Part shown: positions 28,697 to 38,780 of the stretch, in pieces
Numbering within the stretch: position 1 is the first letter of the stretch
Layout of the letters: every line of letters starts with the position of its first letter
Assembly (NCBI RefSeq): GCF_032921865.1
Contig: NZ_CP136684.1
Coordinates: 3,817,001 to 3,881,000 of the forward strand
From: Thalassospira lucentensis
GTDB taxonomy: Bacteria > Pseudomonadota > Alphaproteobacteria > Rhodospirillales > Thalassospiraceae
DNA: 64,000 nucleotides
Direction of reading: 5' to 3'
The notes under the pieces: generated by a model
What the model saw: only the letters and a program-made list of their open reading frames with translations
Database searches by the model: none
Told to the model about the DNA's origin: nothing
Position numbers and translations under genes: made by a program

Positions 28697-29986
28697 ATGA
28701 CAGGATCATCCAAACCGGAAACCATCGTTTTACATGCTGGATATCGTGCTGACCCGGCCACCGGCTCGGTTGCGGTACCGTTATATCAAACGACCAGTTA
28801 TCAGTTCCGCGATACACAGCATGCGGCTGATCTCTTTGCCCTCAAGGAGCTCGGCAATATATACACCCGCCTGATGAACCCGACCAATGATGTGCTGGAA
28901 CAGCGCATTACAGCCCTTGAGGGCGGTGCCGCGGCGGTTGCCGTCGGCTCCGGTCAGGCGGCATCAACTTTTTCCGTGCTTAACATCGCCCAGGCTGGCG
29001 ACAATATCGTCAGTTCGACGGATTTATATGGCGGCACATGGAACCTGTTTGCCAATACGTTCAAACAGATGGGAATCGAGGTACGCTTTGCCGATCCTTC
29101 CGACCCGGAAAACTTCCGACGCCTGACGGATGATAAAACGCGCGCCTATTACGCCGAAACCCTGCCTAATCCCAAGCTTCATGTTTTCCCCATCCGCGAG
29201 GTGGCCGATATTGGCGACGAGCTGGGTGTTCCGTTGATTATGGACAATACCGCCGCGCCGGTGTTGTGCCGCCCCATCGATCATGGCGCGACCATTGTCA
29301 TGTATTCGACCACCAAATTTATCGCCGGGCACGGTACATCTGTTGGCGGGATTGTTGTCGATTCCGGCAGATTTGACTGGGAAAAACATGCAAAACGCTT
29401 CCCGTTGCTGAACGAACCGGACCCCAGCTATCACGGTGCGGTCTGGACGCAGGCCGTCAAACCGATTGGTCCGGTCGCCTATGCGATCAAGCTGCGCTGC
29501 ACATTGCTGCGTGATGTTGGTGCGGCCGCCTCGCCATTTAACTCGTTCCAGACCATCCAGGGTATGGAAACACTGCCGCTGCGTATGGAACGCCATTGCG
29601 AAAACAGCGCCAAGGTCGCCGATTTCCTGTCCACACATCCAAAGGTCACCAAGGTGATCTATCCCGGCAAACAGGATGGTGAAAGCCGCCGCCGTGCCGA
29701 TACTTACCTTAAGGGCGGATATGGATCGCTTATGGGGTTTGAGCTTGCGGGCGGCAAGGAAGCCGGCGAGAAATTCATCAACAGTCTTGGCCTGTTTTAT
29801 CATGTTGCCAATATCGGCGACACCAGATCGCTTGCCATTCATCCGGCCACGACCACGCACAGCCAGCTTTCCGAACAGGATCGTATTTCATCTGGCGTGA
29901 CGGACGGTTATGTCCGCCTGTCGATTGGTATCGAACATATCGATGACATTCTTGCCGATCTGAAACAGGCACTCGATAAAGCCTGA
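28697..29986 (+). CDS. O-acetylhomoserine sulfhydrylase-type PLP enzyme
   Basis: A 429-residue enzyme of the Cys/Met metabolism PLP family. The opening KPETIVLHAGYRADPATGS and ITALEGGAAAVAVGSGQAA are typical of O-acetylhomoserine sulfhydrylase (MetY/Met17); the PLP lysine is in MYSTTKFIAGHGTSVGG. It makes homocysteine from O-acetylhomoserine and sulfide, or methionine from methanethiol. The ATG at 28697 follows AGGGGA; a longer open frame upstream has no family similarity. It has its own strong terminator. Confidence 0.92.
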   Translation: MTGSSKPETIVLHAGYRADPATGSVAVPLYQTTSYQFRDTQHAADLFALKELGNIYTRLMNPTNDVLEQRITALEGGAAAVAVGSGQAASTFSVLNIAQAGDNIVSSTDLYGGTWNLFANTFKQMGIEVRFADPSDPENFRRLTDDKTRAYYAETLPNPKLHVFPIREVADIGDELGVPLIMDNTAAPVLCRPIDHGATIVMYSTTKFIAGHGTSVGGIVVDSGRFDWEKHAKRFPLLNEPDPSYHGAVWTQAVKPIGPVAYAIKLRCTLLRDVGAAASPFNSFQTIQGMETLPLRMERHCENSAKVADFLSTHPKVTKVIYPGKQDGESRRRADTYLKGGYGSLMGFELAGGKEAGEKFINSLGLFYHVANIGDTRSLAIHPATTTHSQLSEQDRISSGVTDGYVRLSIGIEHIDDILADLKQALDKA

Positions 29987-30007
29987 GCCATCACATCGTT
30001 GAATCTG

Positions 30008-30042
30008 AAACCGGTCCTGTTTGCACGGGGCCGGTTTTTTAT
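30008..30042 (+). terminator. Rho-independent terminator of the metY-like gene
   Basis: AAACCGG pairs with CCGGTTT, followed by a T-run. It lies 22 bases after the stop codon. Confidence 0.85.
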
Positions 30043-30106
30043 TGACCATTTTTCCGATCAAAGGTAAACGCGCATTATCGGCAAAACATGCAAAACAGGG
30101 AAATCG

Positions 30107-30868
30107 ATGTCGAGTGTCAATTCGCGCCAGCGTGAAATCGAAAAACTCCTTCACAGCCAGGGCACAGTTCATATTCATGACCTGTCTGCTCTTTTTCATG
30201 CATCCTTGGACACCATTCGACGCGACCTGCGCCAGATGGAAGATGCCGGAAGTCTCAGGCGTATTCACGGGGGCGCTACGTTACCAAGTACTGCCCGCGA
30301 AGGGTTTCATGACCGGGCACAGGATTTAAAACCGGAACGCTCCGAAATCGCGCGCAAGGTCGCCCATGACCTTGTCCCGGATCATGGTGTGGTCTTTTTT
30401 GATAGTGGAACGACGATTTATGAAGTCGCCCGGCATTTGAAACCGTCATTTTCCGGCACCGTGATCACGGTCAATCCCCTGATTGCGGTTGAACTGGCCA
30501 ATCATCCGAATGCGAACATCATCATGATTGGCGGGATGGTTCTGAAACGTGATCTGGCGATCTGTGGACCGACGGCCATTGATGAAATACGCAACTATAA
30601 TGCCGATCTTGTGCTGCTGGGCACCTGCGCCCTTCACCCCGAACTGGGTTTGACCACCAGCACAGCCGAAGAGCGCGCCACCAAGGCGGCCATGCTGGCA
30701 CAATCTGCCGAAGCGATTGCTGTCACGACTGCAGACAAACTCGAAACCAGCATGCCATTCAGGGTCTGTGACCTTGATGCGATTTCGCATCTGGTGACAG
30801 GCAGGAAGCTGTCGAGCGGATATCTGAACAACTATACCGAACGCGGGATCAATGTGATCCTCGCCTGA
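30107..30868 (+). CDS. DeoR/GlpR-family transcriptional regulator
   Basis: A 253-residue regulator. The N-terminal helix-turn-helix (about 6-60) has the DeoR signature REIEKLLHSQG with TIRRDLRQMEDAGSLRRIHGG. The C-terminal sugar-phosphate-binding domain carries FFDSGTTIYEVARHL, VNPLIAVELA and the ADLVLLGTCALHPELGLT segment. Effectors are usually phosphorylated sugars. It lies 17 bases ahead of an MFS transporter gene, which it probably regulates. Confidence 0.92.
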   Translation: MSSVNSRQREIEKLLHSQGTVHIHDLSALFHASLDTIRRDLRQMEDAGSLRRIHGGATLPSTAREGFHDRAQDLKPERSEIARKVAHDLVPDHGVVFFDSGTTIYEVARHLKPSFSGTVITVNPLIAVELANHPNANIIMIGGMVLKRDLAICGPTAIDEIRNYNADLVLLGTCALHPELGLTTSTAEERATKAAMLAQSAEAIAVTTADKLETSMPFRVCDLDAISHLVTGRKLSSGYLNNYTERGINVILA

Positions 30869-30885
30869 CGGAGGCCGAGCCCCAA

Positions 30886-32064
30886 ATGCCTATCTCCAAC
30901 CAGATTGCCCACAACCGGATCCGTGTCATTTTCTTTTTGCATGGTGCCGCCTTTTCAAGCTGGGTCCCGCATATTCCGCTGGTGCAGGAACGCCTTGGCT
31001 TTGGTCATGATGACCTTGGCGCCATCTTGCTGGCTGCCGCGGTTGGTGTGCTTGCCGTCATGCCAGTTGCCGGTCGGCTTTCGGACAAATTTGGCAGCGA
31101 ACGCGTCGCACGCTATTCCGGGGTGGCTTATTTCATTGCCGTGGGCATTCCCGTCTTCATGCCAAGCTTCATGTCGATTGCGATTGCCATGTTCGCACTT
31201 GGCTTTTTTGGCGCGTTCCTTGACATATCGATGAATGCCAATGGCCTGAATGTTGAACGGGCCAAGAAACGCAGCGTCATGTCCGGCCTGCACGGTTTCT
31301 GGAGCCTTGGAGGCTTTGCCGGTGCCGGAACGACTGCGGCATGGTTTGCCCTGCCCTTGCCGGTTGAATGGCACCTTCCCGTCATGCTGACCCTATTTCT
31401 GATTTTGCATCTGATCCTTCAGCGTCAATTGCTGCCTGATGCAGCCGTTCCCCATCCCGCCCCAACGCATGAAGGATCATCTGCCAAACAGCGCGCGATG
31501 TTTCTGACCCTGCTGCCATTTGGGGCCTGTGCCTTCATCGGCCAGTTTGGCGAAGGCGTGATTACCGACTGGGCGACGGTTCTGATGAATACGGAACTCA
31601 ATTCCGGTCCGACGATGGCCGCCGTGGGTTTTGCCTGCTATTCGGCGACCATGGCCATCACGCGCCTTTCGGGGGACTGGCTGGTTACGAAATTTGGCCG
31701 CCCGCAAATCCTGCTGTCCAGTTCGGCATGTGCGTCTTTTGGCCTGTTTGTTCTGGCACTTGCGCCACATTACGTCGTTGCCTGGATCGGGTGTGCCATC
31801 GCCGGAATTGGGTTGGCCGTCATCCTGCCGCTTCTGATTTCTGCGGCGGCGGAGGCAAGTGGCAGAAGCGGCGGTGCCGTCGTTTCAACCATTGCGGCAA
31901 CCGGTTACACCGCCCTGATGGCCGGGCCACCGGTTATTGGGGCGATTGGTCAACAGCTTGGACTGGTTACGGCTTTTGTCCTGACAGCAAGTTTTCTGGC
32001 CTTGATCATACCGGTTTATATGCTGACCATGCGTAAACGCCTTTATCGCGCCAGCAATAGTTGA
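30886..32064 (+). CDS. MFS transporter
   Basis: A 392-residue, 12-helix major facilitator. It has a loop GRLSDKFGSERVARYSG after helix 2, consistent with the MFS motif A. Substrate unknown; its DeoR-type partner suggests a sugar or related compound. The family looks like the YbjJ/FucP-like branch, but this is a weak assignment. A GGAGG site precedes the ATG. Confidence 0.85.
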   Translation: MPISNQIAHNRIRVIFFLHGAAFSSWVPHIPLVQERLGFGHDDLGAILLAAAVGVLAVMPVAGRLSDKFGSERVARYSGVAYFIAVGIPVFMPSFMSIAIAMFALGFFGAFLDISMNANGLNVERAKKRSVMSGLHGFWSLGGFAGAGTTAAWFALPLPVEWHLPVMLTLFLILHLILQRQLLPDAAVPHPAPTHEGSSAKQRAMFLTLLPFGACAFIGQFGEGVITDWATVLMNTELNSGPTMAAVGFACYSATMAITRLSGDWLVTKFGRPQILLSSSACASFGLFVLALAPHYVVAWIGCAIAGIGLAVILPLLISAAAEASGRSGGAVVSTIAATGYTALMAGPPVIGAIGQQLGLVTAFVLTASFLALIIPVYMLTMRKRLYRASNS

Positions 32065-32101
32065 TCCGCCGTCAATTCTGTCCCATAAATTGTCACCTCA
32101 T

Positions 32102-33145
<1,044 letters not shown>

Positions 33146-33243
33146 CAAGGGAACTTTTTTCCGCTTTTCTGCAAAAAGTTCTTGATTTGTTCTTTTTGTT
33201 GTGACATAAAGATAAAGTCAACAGGACAAATGGGCCCGGAGAC

Positions 33244-33280
33244 AAAACCCGCAAAGCGTAATTCGCTTTTGCGGGTTTTT
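33244..33280 (+). terminator. Rho-independent terminator of hemB
   Basis: Stem AAAACCCGC / GCGGGTTTTT with an inner AAAGCG/CGCTTT and a 5-base loop, then T-rich sequence. Confidence 0.85.
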
Positions 33281-33847
33281 GCGTTTCGGGCGGCAAAACT
33301 GGAATGGGATGATGATGGAGCAGCGATGTGATCGTCTGAAAGGACGACGGCGGTATCGCCAAAGGGGCATCACTGGCGCATGGAAAAGTCATTACGGCGG
33401 TGATGCGTGCGGGCCGTAAGGCCGCCGGAAATTACGAAAACTGTGGTTTATCATGACGGGAGAGACGTGTCCTTGGGGCAAGGGTGTTTGTTCGGGGCAG
33501 CGAGAGCCGGGCTGAGGTCAGCCCATCCCGCCGCTACCCAACCGGTCGGTGAAGTCTGGCAATGCCGAGGATCAGCAGGCCCGAATTGCGTCTGCACTGG
33601 ATCGGCTGGCTGAATTGATAGGCTTGGCGATGGGGCCGACGGTGCATTCGGCGATGCCGAAAGGCTAGTCATCGATGGCGGGAGGTGTGCCTGCCGTGCG
33701 ACAAAGCTGTTGCCCGTGGGGTGAGGTGCGTTTTGGCGCAACCGAGAGCGACGGGCGTTTGTCCGGGGTGCGGTTCTTCCGGTCGGTGGCGTTTGCCGAT
33801 GCAACGGGCAGCGGGATTGGCTGGATTGGTTTGTCGGTTGATCAAAA
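33281..33847. other. GC-rich stretch without a convincing gene
   Basis: Several reading frames overlap on both strands but none shows a protein family, a good ribosome-binding site and consistent codon use. The least unconvincing is a short GTG-started frame at 33549-33668 (39 residues), whose middle RIASALDRLAELIGLA would form an amphipathic helix; it has no clear ribosome-binding site. Small inverted repeats (e.g. GGCCGTAAGGCC near 33413) are scattered through it. It could be a decayed gene or an untranslated element. Confidence 0.4.
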
Positions 33848-33928
33848 TCGTCATTCCGGGCGCAGCGCCGACCCGGAATCCATGCCCTGTTGAAAGAGGC
33901 TGGATTCCCGCCGTTGCGGGAATGACGA
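33848..33928. repeat. Palindromic dispersed-type repeat
   Basis: An imperfect 81-base palindrome. The left arm begins TCGTCATTCC and ends CGGAATCCA; the right arm begins TGGATTCCCG and ends GGAATGACGA. Each arm itself contains a nested dyad (CCGGGCGC/GCGCC on the left, CCCGCCGTTGCGGG on the right). This resembles the CGTCATTCCCGC-type intergenic repeats common in many proteobacterial genomes. Only one copy is in the window. Confidence 0.7.
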
Positions 33929-34003
33929 TCAGGTCGGGAGTATCTTGTCAGCGGCCCGAGGCCCGTTTGGCAGGCCGTTCTTACCGGGGCGTTTTATCCG
34001 TTA

Positions 34004-34978
34004 TCAGGCACAGCAGGCTTCGCTTTTGGCACCTGACACGTCAATGCCATGACCAATCGCACGCGCGCAAAAATGCGGACGCAAACCCGACTTTTCAAAC
34101 AGGCTTTCGATATCGTCCTGGCCGTCAAGGAATCCCCCCTGATGCACAAGAAGTGTCTTGATGCCTGCCGCCAGCCCACCCAGCACATCGGTATGGATCG
34201 TATCACCCACCATCAGAACACGGTCCCGACTGATATCGGGATGACGACGCAGGACTTCATCAAACACATGGCCATAGGGCTTGCCAACGCAATCCGGTAT
34301 TACATTGCAACGATCCGCTGCCTTATGGGCGAAATATCCGGACTCAACGGACAGGAATGCCCCCATCGGCGCGCAGATATCGGGATTACCGACCAGAATG
34401 GGGCGCGGATTGGCCGCAAGGCTTTCTTCCAGATGATTCTGCTGGATATCGGACCAGTTTTCAGAATCAATAAGAACAAAACCGTCAACCGCATCATAAA
34501 GTGCGCGATCCGCACCAAGCGGTTCCACCCTGCCCGGCAGGATATCAAATGGCCAATGGACCGGTGCCATTGCCCCCCAATGGGACAGATCCCTGTAGGT
34601 TTCCATCATCGGGGCGACGAATTGCTGGCTGCTGATCAGGTTTGTCGTATTGAAATCAAACCCGCGCCCACGATGCCGTGCGAGGATTGCCTCGGCTGAA
34701 CTCGATGCATCATTGGTGACAACGGCAAGTTTCTTTCCCGATTTCTGAAGGGCGGCCACCGTTTCGACCGCGCCGGGAATGGCTTGCGGCCCGCTATTGA
34801 GCACACCGAAAGCATCAAACACGATCAGATCAAATTGATCCGCGATTTCCAGAAGGTTTCCAACATACTGTGTTTTCGCAGGAACAGATGCCGGATCAAC
34901 CTGCGGCAAACGCGGGGCATATTGCAGATAAGCTGCAATTGCCTGCTCAAAGCTGAGCTTCGGGCGGTTGATACTCAT
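34004..34978 (-). CDS. HAD-superfamily hydrolase (TIGR01459 type)
   Basis: A 324-residue class IIA HAD phosphatase. Motif I is VFDAFGVLNSG, motif II is VVTNDASSS, the lysine motif is VGKPYGHVFDEVL and motif IV is LMVGDTIHTDVLGGLAAGI. The second motif I aspartate is replaced by Ala/Phe spacing, as in this family. Substrate unknown. The ATG at 34976-34978 follows AGGAGA; the frame is open further upstream. The C-terminus ends in a Cys-Cys pair (EACCA). Confidence 0.85.
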   Translation of the reverse strand: MSINRPKLSFEQAIAAYLQYAPRLPQVDPASVPAKTQYVGNLLEIADQFDLIVFDAFGVLNSGPQAIPGAVETVAALQKSGKKLAVVTNDASSSAEAILARHRGRGFDFNTTNLISSQQFVAPMMETYRDLSHWGAMAPVHWPFDILPGRVEPLGADRALYDAVDGFVLIDSENWSDIQQNHLEESLAANPRPILVGNPDICAPMGAFLSVESGYFAHKAADRCNVIPDCVGKPYGHVFDEVLRRHPDISRDRVLMVGDTIHTDVLGGLAAGIKTLLVHQGGFLDGQDDIESLFEKSGLRPHFCARAIGHGIDVSGAKSEACCA

Positions 34979-35463
34979 CTGTCCGTGTCTCCTGTCCGAT
35001 AGAAAGCCATCCGTGAATTCGCCTGAAGGCATTAATCCGGATATGTTCATATGAAAATCGCGATTGCTGTTGTAGCGGTTCCGCCCTCAATTGGAAAGCT
35101 ATTGGTAATTTAATTAGCTATGCACTGAAAACATAGCAATAAACAACGAAGCAAATCTGTATTATGACGTTATTTAAGCGTTTTCGTTGCAAAAACATGA
35201 CTTTCTGCGCTTTCCAGTCGCCAGCCATGCAAAAAATGCATTGGATTTCACAATCAACCGGGCGTAGTTTGCATTCACGAAATAAAAACGATGTATCGAC
35301 TGGTTGATGCGAAAAAATGCAGATGATCATTCGGTACATATTAAGCAGACCGACACGTCAAACCAGTTAACTATTCCTTGATGGAATATCTTCGGTGAGC
35401 ACATGCCGGTTATCTGAATGACAGCGCCAATTTGAAATTGGCCGGTTTGAAATAGGTGATGAA
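34979..35463. other. AT-rich intergenic region
   Basis: No convincing gene. One 73-codon minus-strand frame at 35118-35339 lacks any family or codon signal and is rejected. The stretch should contain the promoters for the HAD gene (minus) and the DUF1127 gene (plus). Confidence 0.5.
35427..35441. promoter_or_regulatory. Dyad just upstream of the DUF1127 gene
   Basis: CCAATTT-G-AAATTGG, a 15-base perfect inverted repeat 22 bases before the start codon. It may lie in the 5' untranslated region or act as an operator. Confidence 0.3.
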
Positions 35464-35622
35464 ATGATCGTAACCAAGATTTTTGCTTTCCTGCGCGCCC
35501 TTCGTGTTCAGTACCAGACCCAGACTGCGCTCCGTAAACTTGATGCACGTGAGCTGGCAGATATCGGCCTGAACCGTGACATGATTGATGATGTCGCACA
35601 TCGCGTTGCTTTCGGTCGCTAA
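35464..35622 (+). CDS. DUF1127 small protein
   Basis: A 52-residue protein, easily missed because of its length. It carries the DUF1127 signature TALRKLDARELADIGLNRD, followed by a short Asp-rich helix and ending HRVAFGR. DUF1127 proteins are small Arg-rich regulators in alphaproteobacteria, with reported roles in RNA turnover and phosphate or stress responses. The ATG follows AGGTGAT by 3-5 bases. Immediately downstream is a strong terminator, so it is probably a single-gene transcript. Confidence 0.9.
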   Translation: MIVTKIFAFLRALRVQYQTQTALRKLDARELADIGLNRDMIDDVAHRVAFGR

Positions 35623-35640
35623 GCCAGACCGTAGCCGTCC

Positions 35641-35679
35641 AAAAGAAAAGCCCCGGCATTGATTGCCGGGGCTTTTCTT
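35641..35679. terminator. Bidirectional terminator between DUF1127 and malonyl-CoA synthetase genes
   Basis: Stem GCCCCGGCA / TGCCGGGGC with a 5-base loop, flanked by AAAAGAAAA on the left and TTTTCTT on the right, so it can stop transcription from both sides. Confidence 0.9.
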
Positions 35680-35727
35680 GTTTTCGGGATAATGCGCTGA
35701 CAGGGCAAGCTGTCCCCTCTCCCCGTT

Positions 35728-37242
35728 CTAGTTGGCAAATAGCGCGCTATAATCCTCGCGCAGGATATTCTTCTGTACTTTTCCCATCGCATTGCGTGGA
35801 AGCTCGGACACGAAGAAAACGCGCTTGGGCACTTTGAAATTGGCAAGCTGTCCCTTGATCGCATTCACCACATCGTCTTCGGACAATTTATCGCTACTGC
35901 GGACGATGACGGCGACAACCGCTTCGCCGAAATCCGGATGCGCGACACCGGTCACGGCACTTTCGACAACACCATCCATCTTGTCGATGACCGTTTCGAT
36001 TTCTTTGGGGTAAACGTTAAACCCGCCGGAAATCACAAGATCCTTGGCGCGACCAACGATATGGACATATCCCTTGGCATCGATTTTCGCGATGTCACCG
36101 GTAATGAAGAACCCGTCTTCGCGGAATTCCTCGGCCGTCTTTTCCGGCATTTGCCAGTATCCGGCAAAAACGTTTGGGCCTCGTGCCTCCAGCACACCGA
36201 TCTCGTCGGTTCCAAGCACGTTACCCTTTTCGTCACAGACCCGGACTTCCACATCTGGTAGGGCCGGGCCGACCGTATGCACGATCCGCTCGCCATTGAG
36301 CGGATTGGACGTTGCCATTCCCATTTCAGTCATGCCGTAACGTTCCAGCAGCGCCTTGCCGGTCCGTTCCCTGAAGGCGACAAATGTTTCTGGCAACAAG
36401 GGTGCCGATCCTGAAATGAACAGCCGCATACCCGATGTCACATCGGCATTGAAATCATCACCAGATAACAGCCGGACATAGAATGTCGGTACCCCCATCA
36501 TGACGGTACTGCGCGGAAGCAGCGCCATGACCTGATCGCGGTCGAACTTCGGCAGGAAGAACATTTTCGATCCCGACAGCATCACGCAATGACACGCAAT
36601 GAAAAGCCCGTGCGTATGGAAAATCGGAAGCGCGTGCAAAAGAACGTCGTCCGGACCAAAGCCCCAAAGCTTTTCCAGGGTCGCGGCATTTGACCACAAA
36701 TTGGTCTGGGTCATCATGGCTCCCTTTGGCTTGCCCGTCGTGCCAGAGGTATAGAGAATGGCGGCAAGTTCATCATCAGCACAGGCAACCGGGGCAAATT
36801 CGGCAGGGAAATCCGCCGCCTGACTGATCAGCGTCCCCTCGCCCGACGTGCCAAGTGTTAAAACCTTTTCAACGCGCTGTGCGTCGGCAATTGCCGTTAC
36901 CTCGTCTTCGCGATGCGGCTGGCAGACAAAAATGACCGGTGCCGCGTTCCCCATGAAATAGGCAAGTTCGCCTGCCTGATATGCGGTATTCAGCGGCAGA
37001 TAGACCAGACCTGCGCGGATACAGCCCAGATAAAGGAACAAAGCTTCGGGTGATTTATCGACCTGAACCGCGACGCGATCACCTTTTTTGGCGCCAAGGA
37101 CCGTCAAAAGCCCGGCAATACGTGCGGATGCCGCATCGGCATCGCCGTAGCTGTATGTTGTGCCCCCTGCCGTTTCGATCAGGACCTTGGACAGGTCGGA
37201 TGGAAATCGGCTTTGTATGCGCATGAAAAGGCTGTTGGTCAC
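35728..37242 (-). CDS. matB: Malonyl-CoA synthetase (MatB-like acyl-CoA ligase)
   Basis: A 504-residue adenylate-forming enzyme. The ATP loop is ILYTSGTTGKPKGAMM, followed by the ALPIFHTHGLF segment typical of malonyl-CoA synthetases, YGMTEMG and the C-terminal GGFNVYPKEIE with the catalytic lysine region NAMGKVQKNIL. It activates malonate (or methylmalonate) with CoA. A GTG at 37240-37242 is preferred as start, since it has a GGGAAG site and gives the expected N-terminus. No malonyl-CoA decarboxylase gene lies nearby, so the product may feed fatty acid synthesis. MatB versus a general acyl-CoA ligase is not certain. Confidence 0.82.
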   Translation of the reverse strand: MTNSLFMRIQSRFPSDLSKVLIETAGGTTYSYGDADAASARIAGLLTVLGAKKGDRVAVQVDKSPEALFLYLGCIRAGLVYLPLNTAYQAGELAYFMGNAAPVIFVCQPHREDEVTAIADAQRVEKVLTLGTSGEGTLISQAADFPAEFAPVACADDELAAILYTSGTTGKPKGAMMTQTNLWSNAATLEKLWGFGPDDVLLHALPIFHTHGLFIACHCVMLSGSKMFFLPKFDRDQVMALLPRSTVMMGVPTFYVRLLSGDDFNADVTSGMRLFISGSAPLLPETFVAFRERTGKALLERYGMTEMGMATSNPLNGERIVHTVGPALPDVEVRVCDEKGNVLGTDEIGVLEARGPNVFAGYWQMPEKTAEEFREDGFFITGDIAKIDAKGYVHIVGRAKDLVISGGFNVYPKEIETVIDKMDGVVESAVTGVAHPDFGEAVVAVIVRSSDKLSEDDVVNAIKGQLANFKVPKRVFFVSELPRNAMGKVQKNILREDYSALFAN

Positions 37243-37367
37243 GGCGTATCTTCCCTGTTTTCGGATCTTGTACCGGGCATTCATGCTGCCCGTGTCATAA
37301 CGGGCAGCATAGTGCACACAAGAATATCCGCAAACAAGTACTGTTTTACCGCTATGGCCGGTTGTGA

Positions 37368-38534
37368 TCAGCCGACCTGCGGAAATTCGCCATCAATGAA
37401 CGGGAATGTTTCGCCAACCGTCACCAGCAATTCCGGGTAAAAACCGTTGAAATGGGTGGCCAGTGCGTTGCTGTAAGCACCGATATGACCAAATTCGATC
37501 CAGTCCCCTTCGCGGATGTCCGCAGGCAGGGTCACCGTTGCCGGAAGCACATCCATATTATCGCAGGTCGGGCCATAGATCGTGAAATCAAGGGTATCAT
37601 CTTCGTTGAAATCGCCACCAATTCGCATCGGCCGGACCGGGAAACGCAACTGCCCGGTAACAGCTTCGGAAAGGCTGCCATATACACCGTCATTGATGAA
37701 GAGCTGATCTTCCTTGCGCAGATGTACCTGCGTGATAAGTGACACGCCACTCGACACCAGCGCCCGGCCCGGTTCGCACATAAAGGTGGTATCGGGCAGG
37801 CCAAGCCAGCGGATGCAATCCTTGATTTCCTCCATGAAGACCTCAAGCCCCGGTGCGCGCTGGTTCATATATTGGCCGGGGAACCCGCCACCAACATCGA
37901 TATAACGAACTTTGACCCCGGAAAAATCGACAACCTGCCGGATCAGTTCGACGGCAATGCGATACCCGTTGGGCGTCGTGCATTGCGAACCGACATGGAA
38001 ACAAAGCCCGGCGGCATAGCCGTATCCATCAACTTTCTTCAAAAGTTCCGATGCCGTCATCGGACGTGCGCCGAATTTTGCCGAAAGGTTATAGGCCGCC
38101 CCGGCCGGCGGGGTTGCCAGGCGGACATGAATGACCAGATCGGTCTCGCCGTCGGTTTCGGCGCGGACTTTTTCCAGTTCATCCTCGGTATCGATCACGT
38201 AATGCTTCACGCCGAAAACGCGGTGCGCACTGCGAATGGCGTCCCGGCTTTTGACCGGATGCATGAAATAGACATTCATGCCCGGAAACTGGCGGCGGAC
38301 AAGGGCAATTTCCTCGGGCGATGCGGTATCGAAATGGCGAACACCGCCTTCGTGCAGGTAGCGCATGATTTCCGGATGCGGATTACATTTGACCGCATAA
38401 AGGACATTGCCCGGGAACATCTCGACAAACCGTTTGGCCGATTCACGCAGGATGTCGGGGCGCAGGCAGTAAACCGGATAAGAAGGCTTAAGTTCACGGA
38501 CAACATCAAACGTCGTGTCGAAATGGCGCGGCAT
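37368..38534 (-). CDS. Ornithine/lysine decarboxylase (group IV, PLP-dependent)
   Basis: A 388-residue fold-type III decarboxylase. The PLP lysine is Lys49 in LYAVKCNPHPEI. Others are HFDTASPEEI, the CFHVGSQ motif, DVGGGFPG, CEPGRALVSSG, and the active-site Cys in YGPTCDNMDVL that marks the ornithine decarboxylase group over diaminopimelate decarboxylase. It should form putrescine and/or cadaverine. It is divergent from an aldehyde dehydrogenase gene that shares its promoter region and could act on amine-derived aldehydes. Confidence 0.92.
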   Translation of the reverse strand: MPRHFDTTFDVVRELKPSYPVYCLRPDILRESAKRFVEMFPGNVLYAVKCNPHPEIMRYLHEGGVRHFDTASPEEIALVRRQFPGMNVYFMHPVKSRDAIRSAHRVFGVKHYVIDTEDELEKVRAETDGETDLVIHVRLATPPAGAAYNLSAKFGARPMTASELLKKVDGYGYAAGLCFHVGSQCTTPNGYRIAVELIRQVVDFSGVKVRYIDVGGGFPGQYMNQRAPGLEVFMEEIKDCIRWLGLPDTTFMCEPGRALVSSGVSLITQVHLRKEDQLFINDGVYGSLSEAVTGQLRFPVRPMRIGGDFNEDDTLDFTIYGPTCDNMDVLPATVTLPADIREGDWIEFGHIGAYSNALATHFNGFYPELLVTVGETFPFIDGEFPQVG

Positions 38535-38696
38535 GGGTATCCCCTTGTCCTTACGGAATTGTATCTGTGGCGCATTCTCAATCGGGAATGCCGCCCGCGT
38601 TTAATTAGGGTCATGACTCTAACCCTATCAATCCTGCTCCTGACTGTCATGCCTAACATGGTGAAAGGACCTTGCCTTTCCGGTATCGGATCGATA

Positions 38697-38718
38697 AATT
38701 GGTAAAACAATACCAAAT
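38697..38718. promoter_or_regulatory. Inverted repeat in the decarboxylase/ALDH divergent region
   Basis: Arms AATTGGTA and TACCAAAT with a 6-base spacer (inner six of each arm perfect). The GGTA-N6-TACC core is the same as at 28544-28565. It lies 63 bases before the aldehyde dehydrogenase start. Confidence 0.45.
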
Positions 38719-38780
38719 AACCACTTATTTCGCTGCTCAGTCAGAAAACGGGCGCGCAGCTATATGACAGGGAGCCTGAA

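Noticed and set aside
29024..29860. 278-codon minus-strand frame inside the metY-like gene
   Set aside because: Antisense shadow; the plus-strand frame has full family motifs including the PLP lysine.
33451..33804. 117-codon minus-strand frame in the non-coding stretch
   Set aside because: Very rich in Pro, Ser, Ala, Thr and Arg, no recognisable motif and no ribosome-binding site. It looks like chance open frame in GC-rich DNA.
35118..35339. 73-codon minus-strand frame between the HAD and DUF1127 genes
   Set aside because: Cys-rich, random-looking composition in AT-rich DNA, no family, and poor codon use compared with the neighbours.
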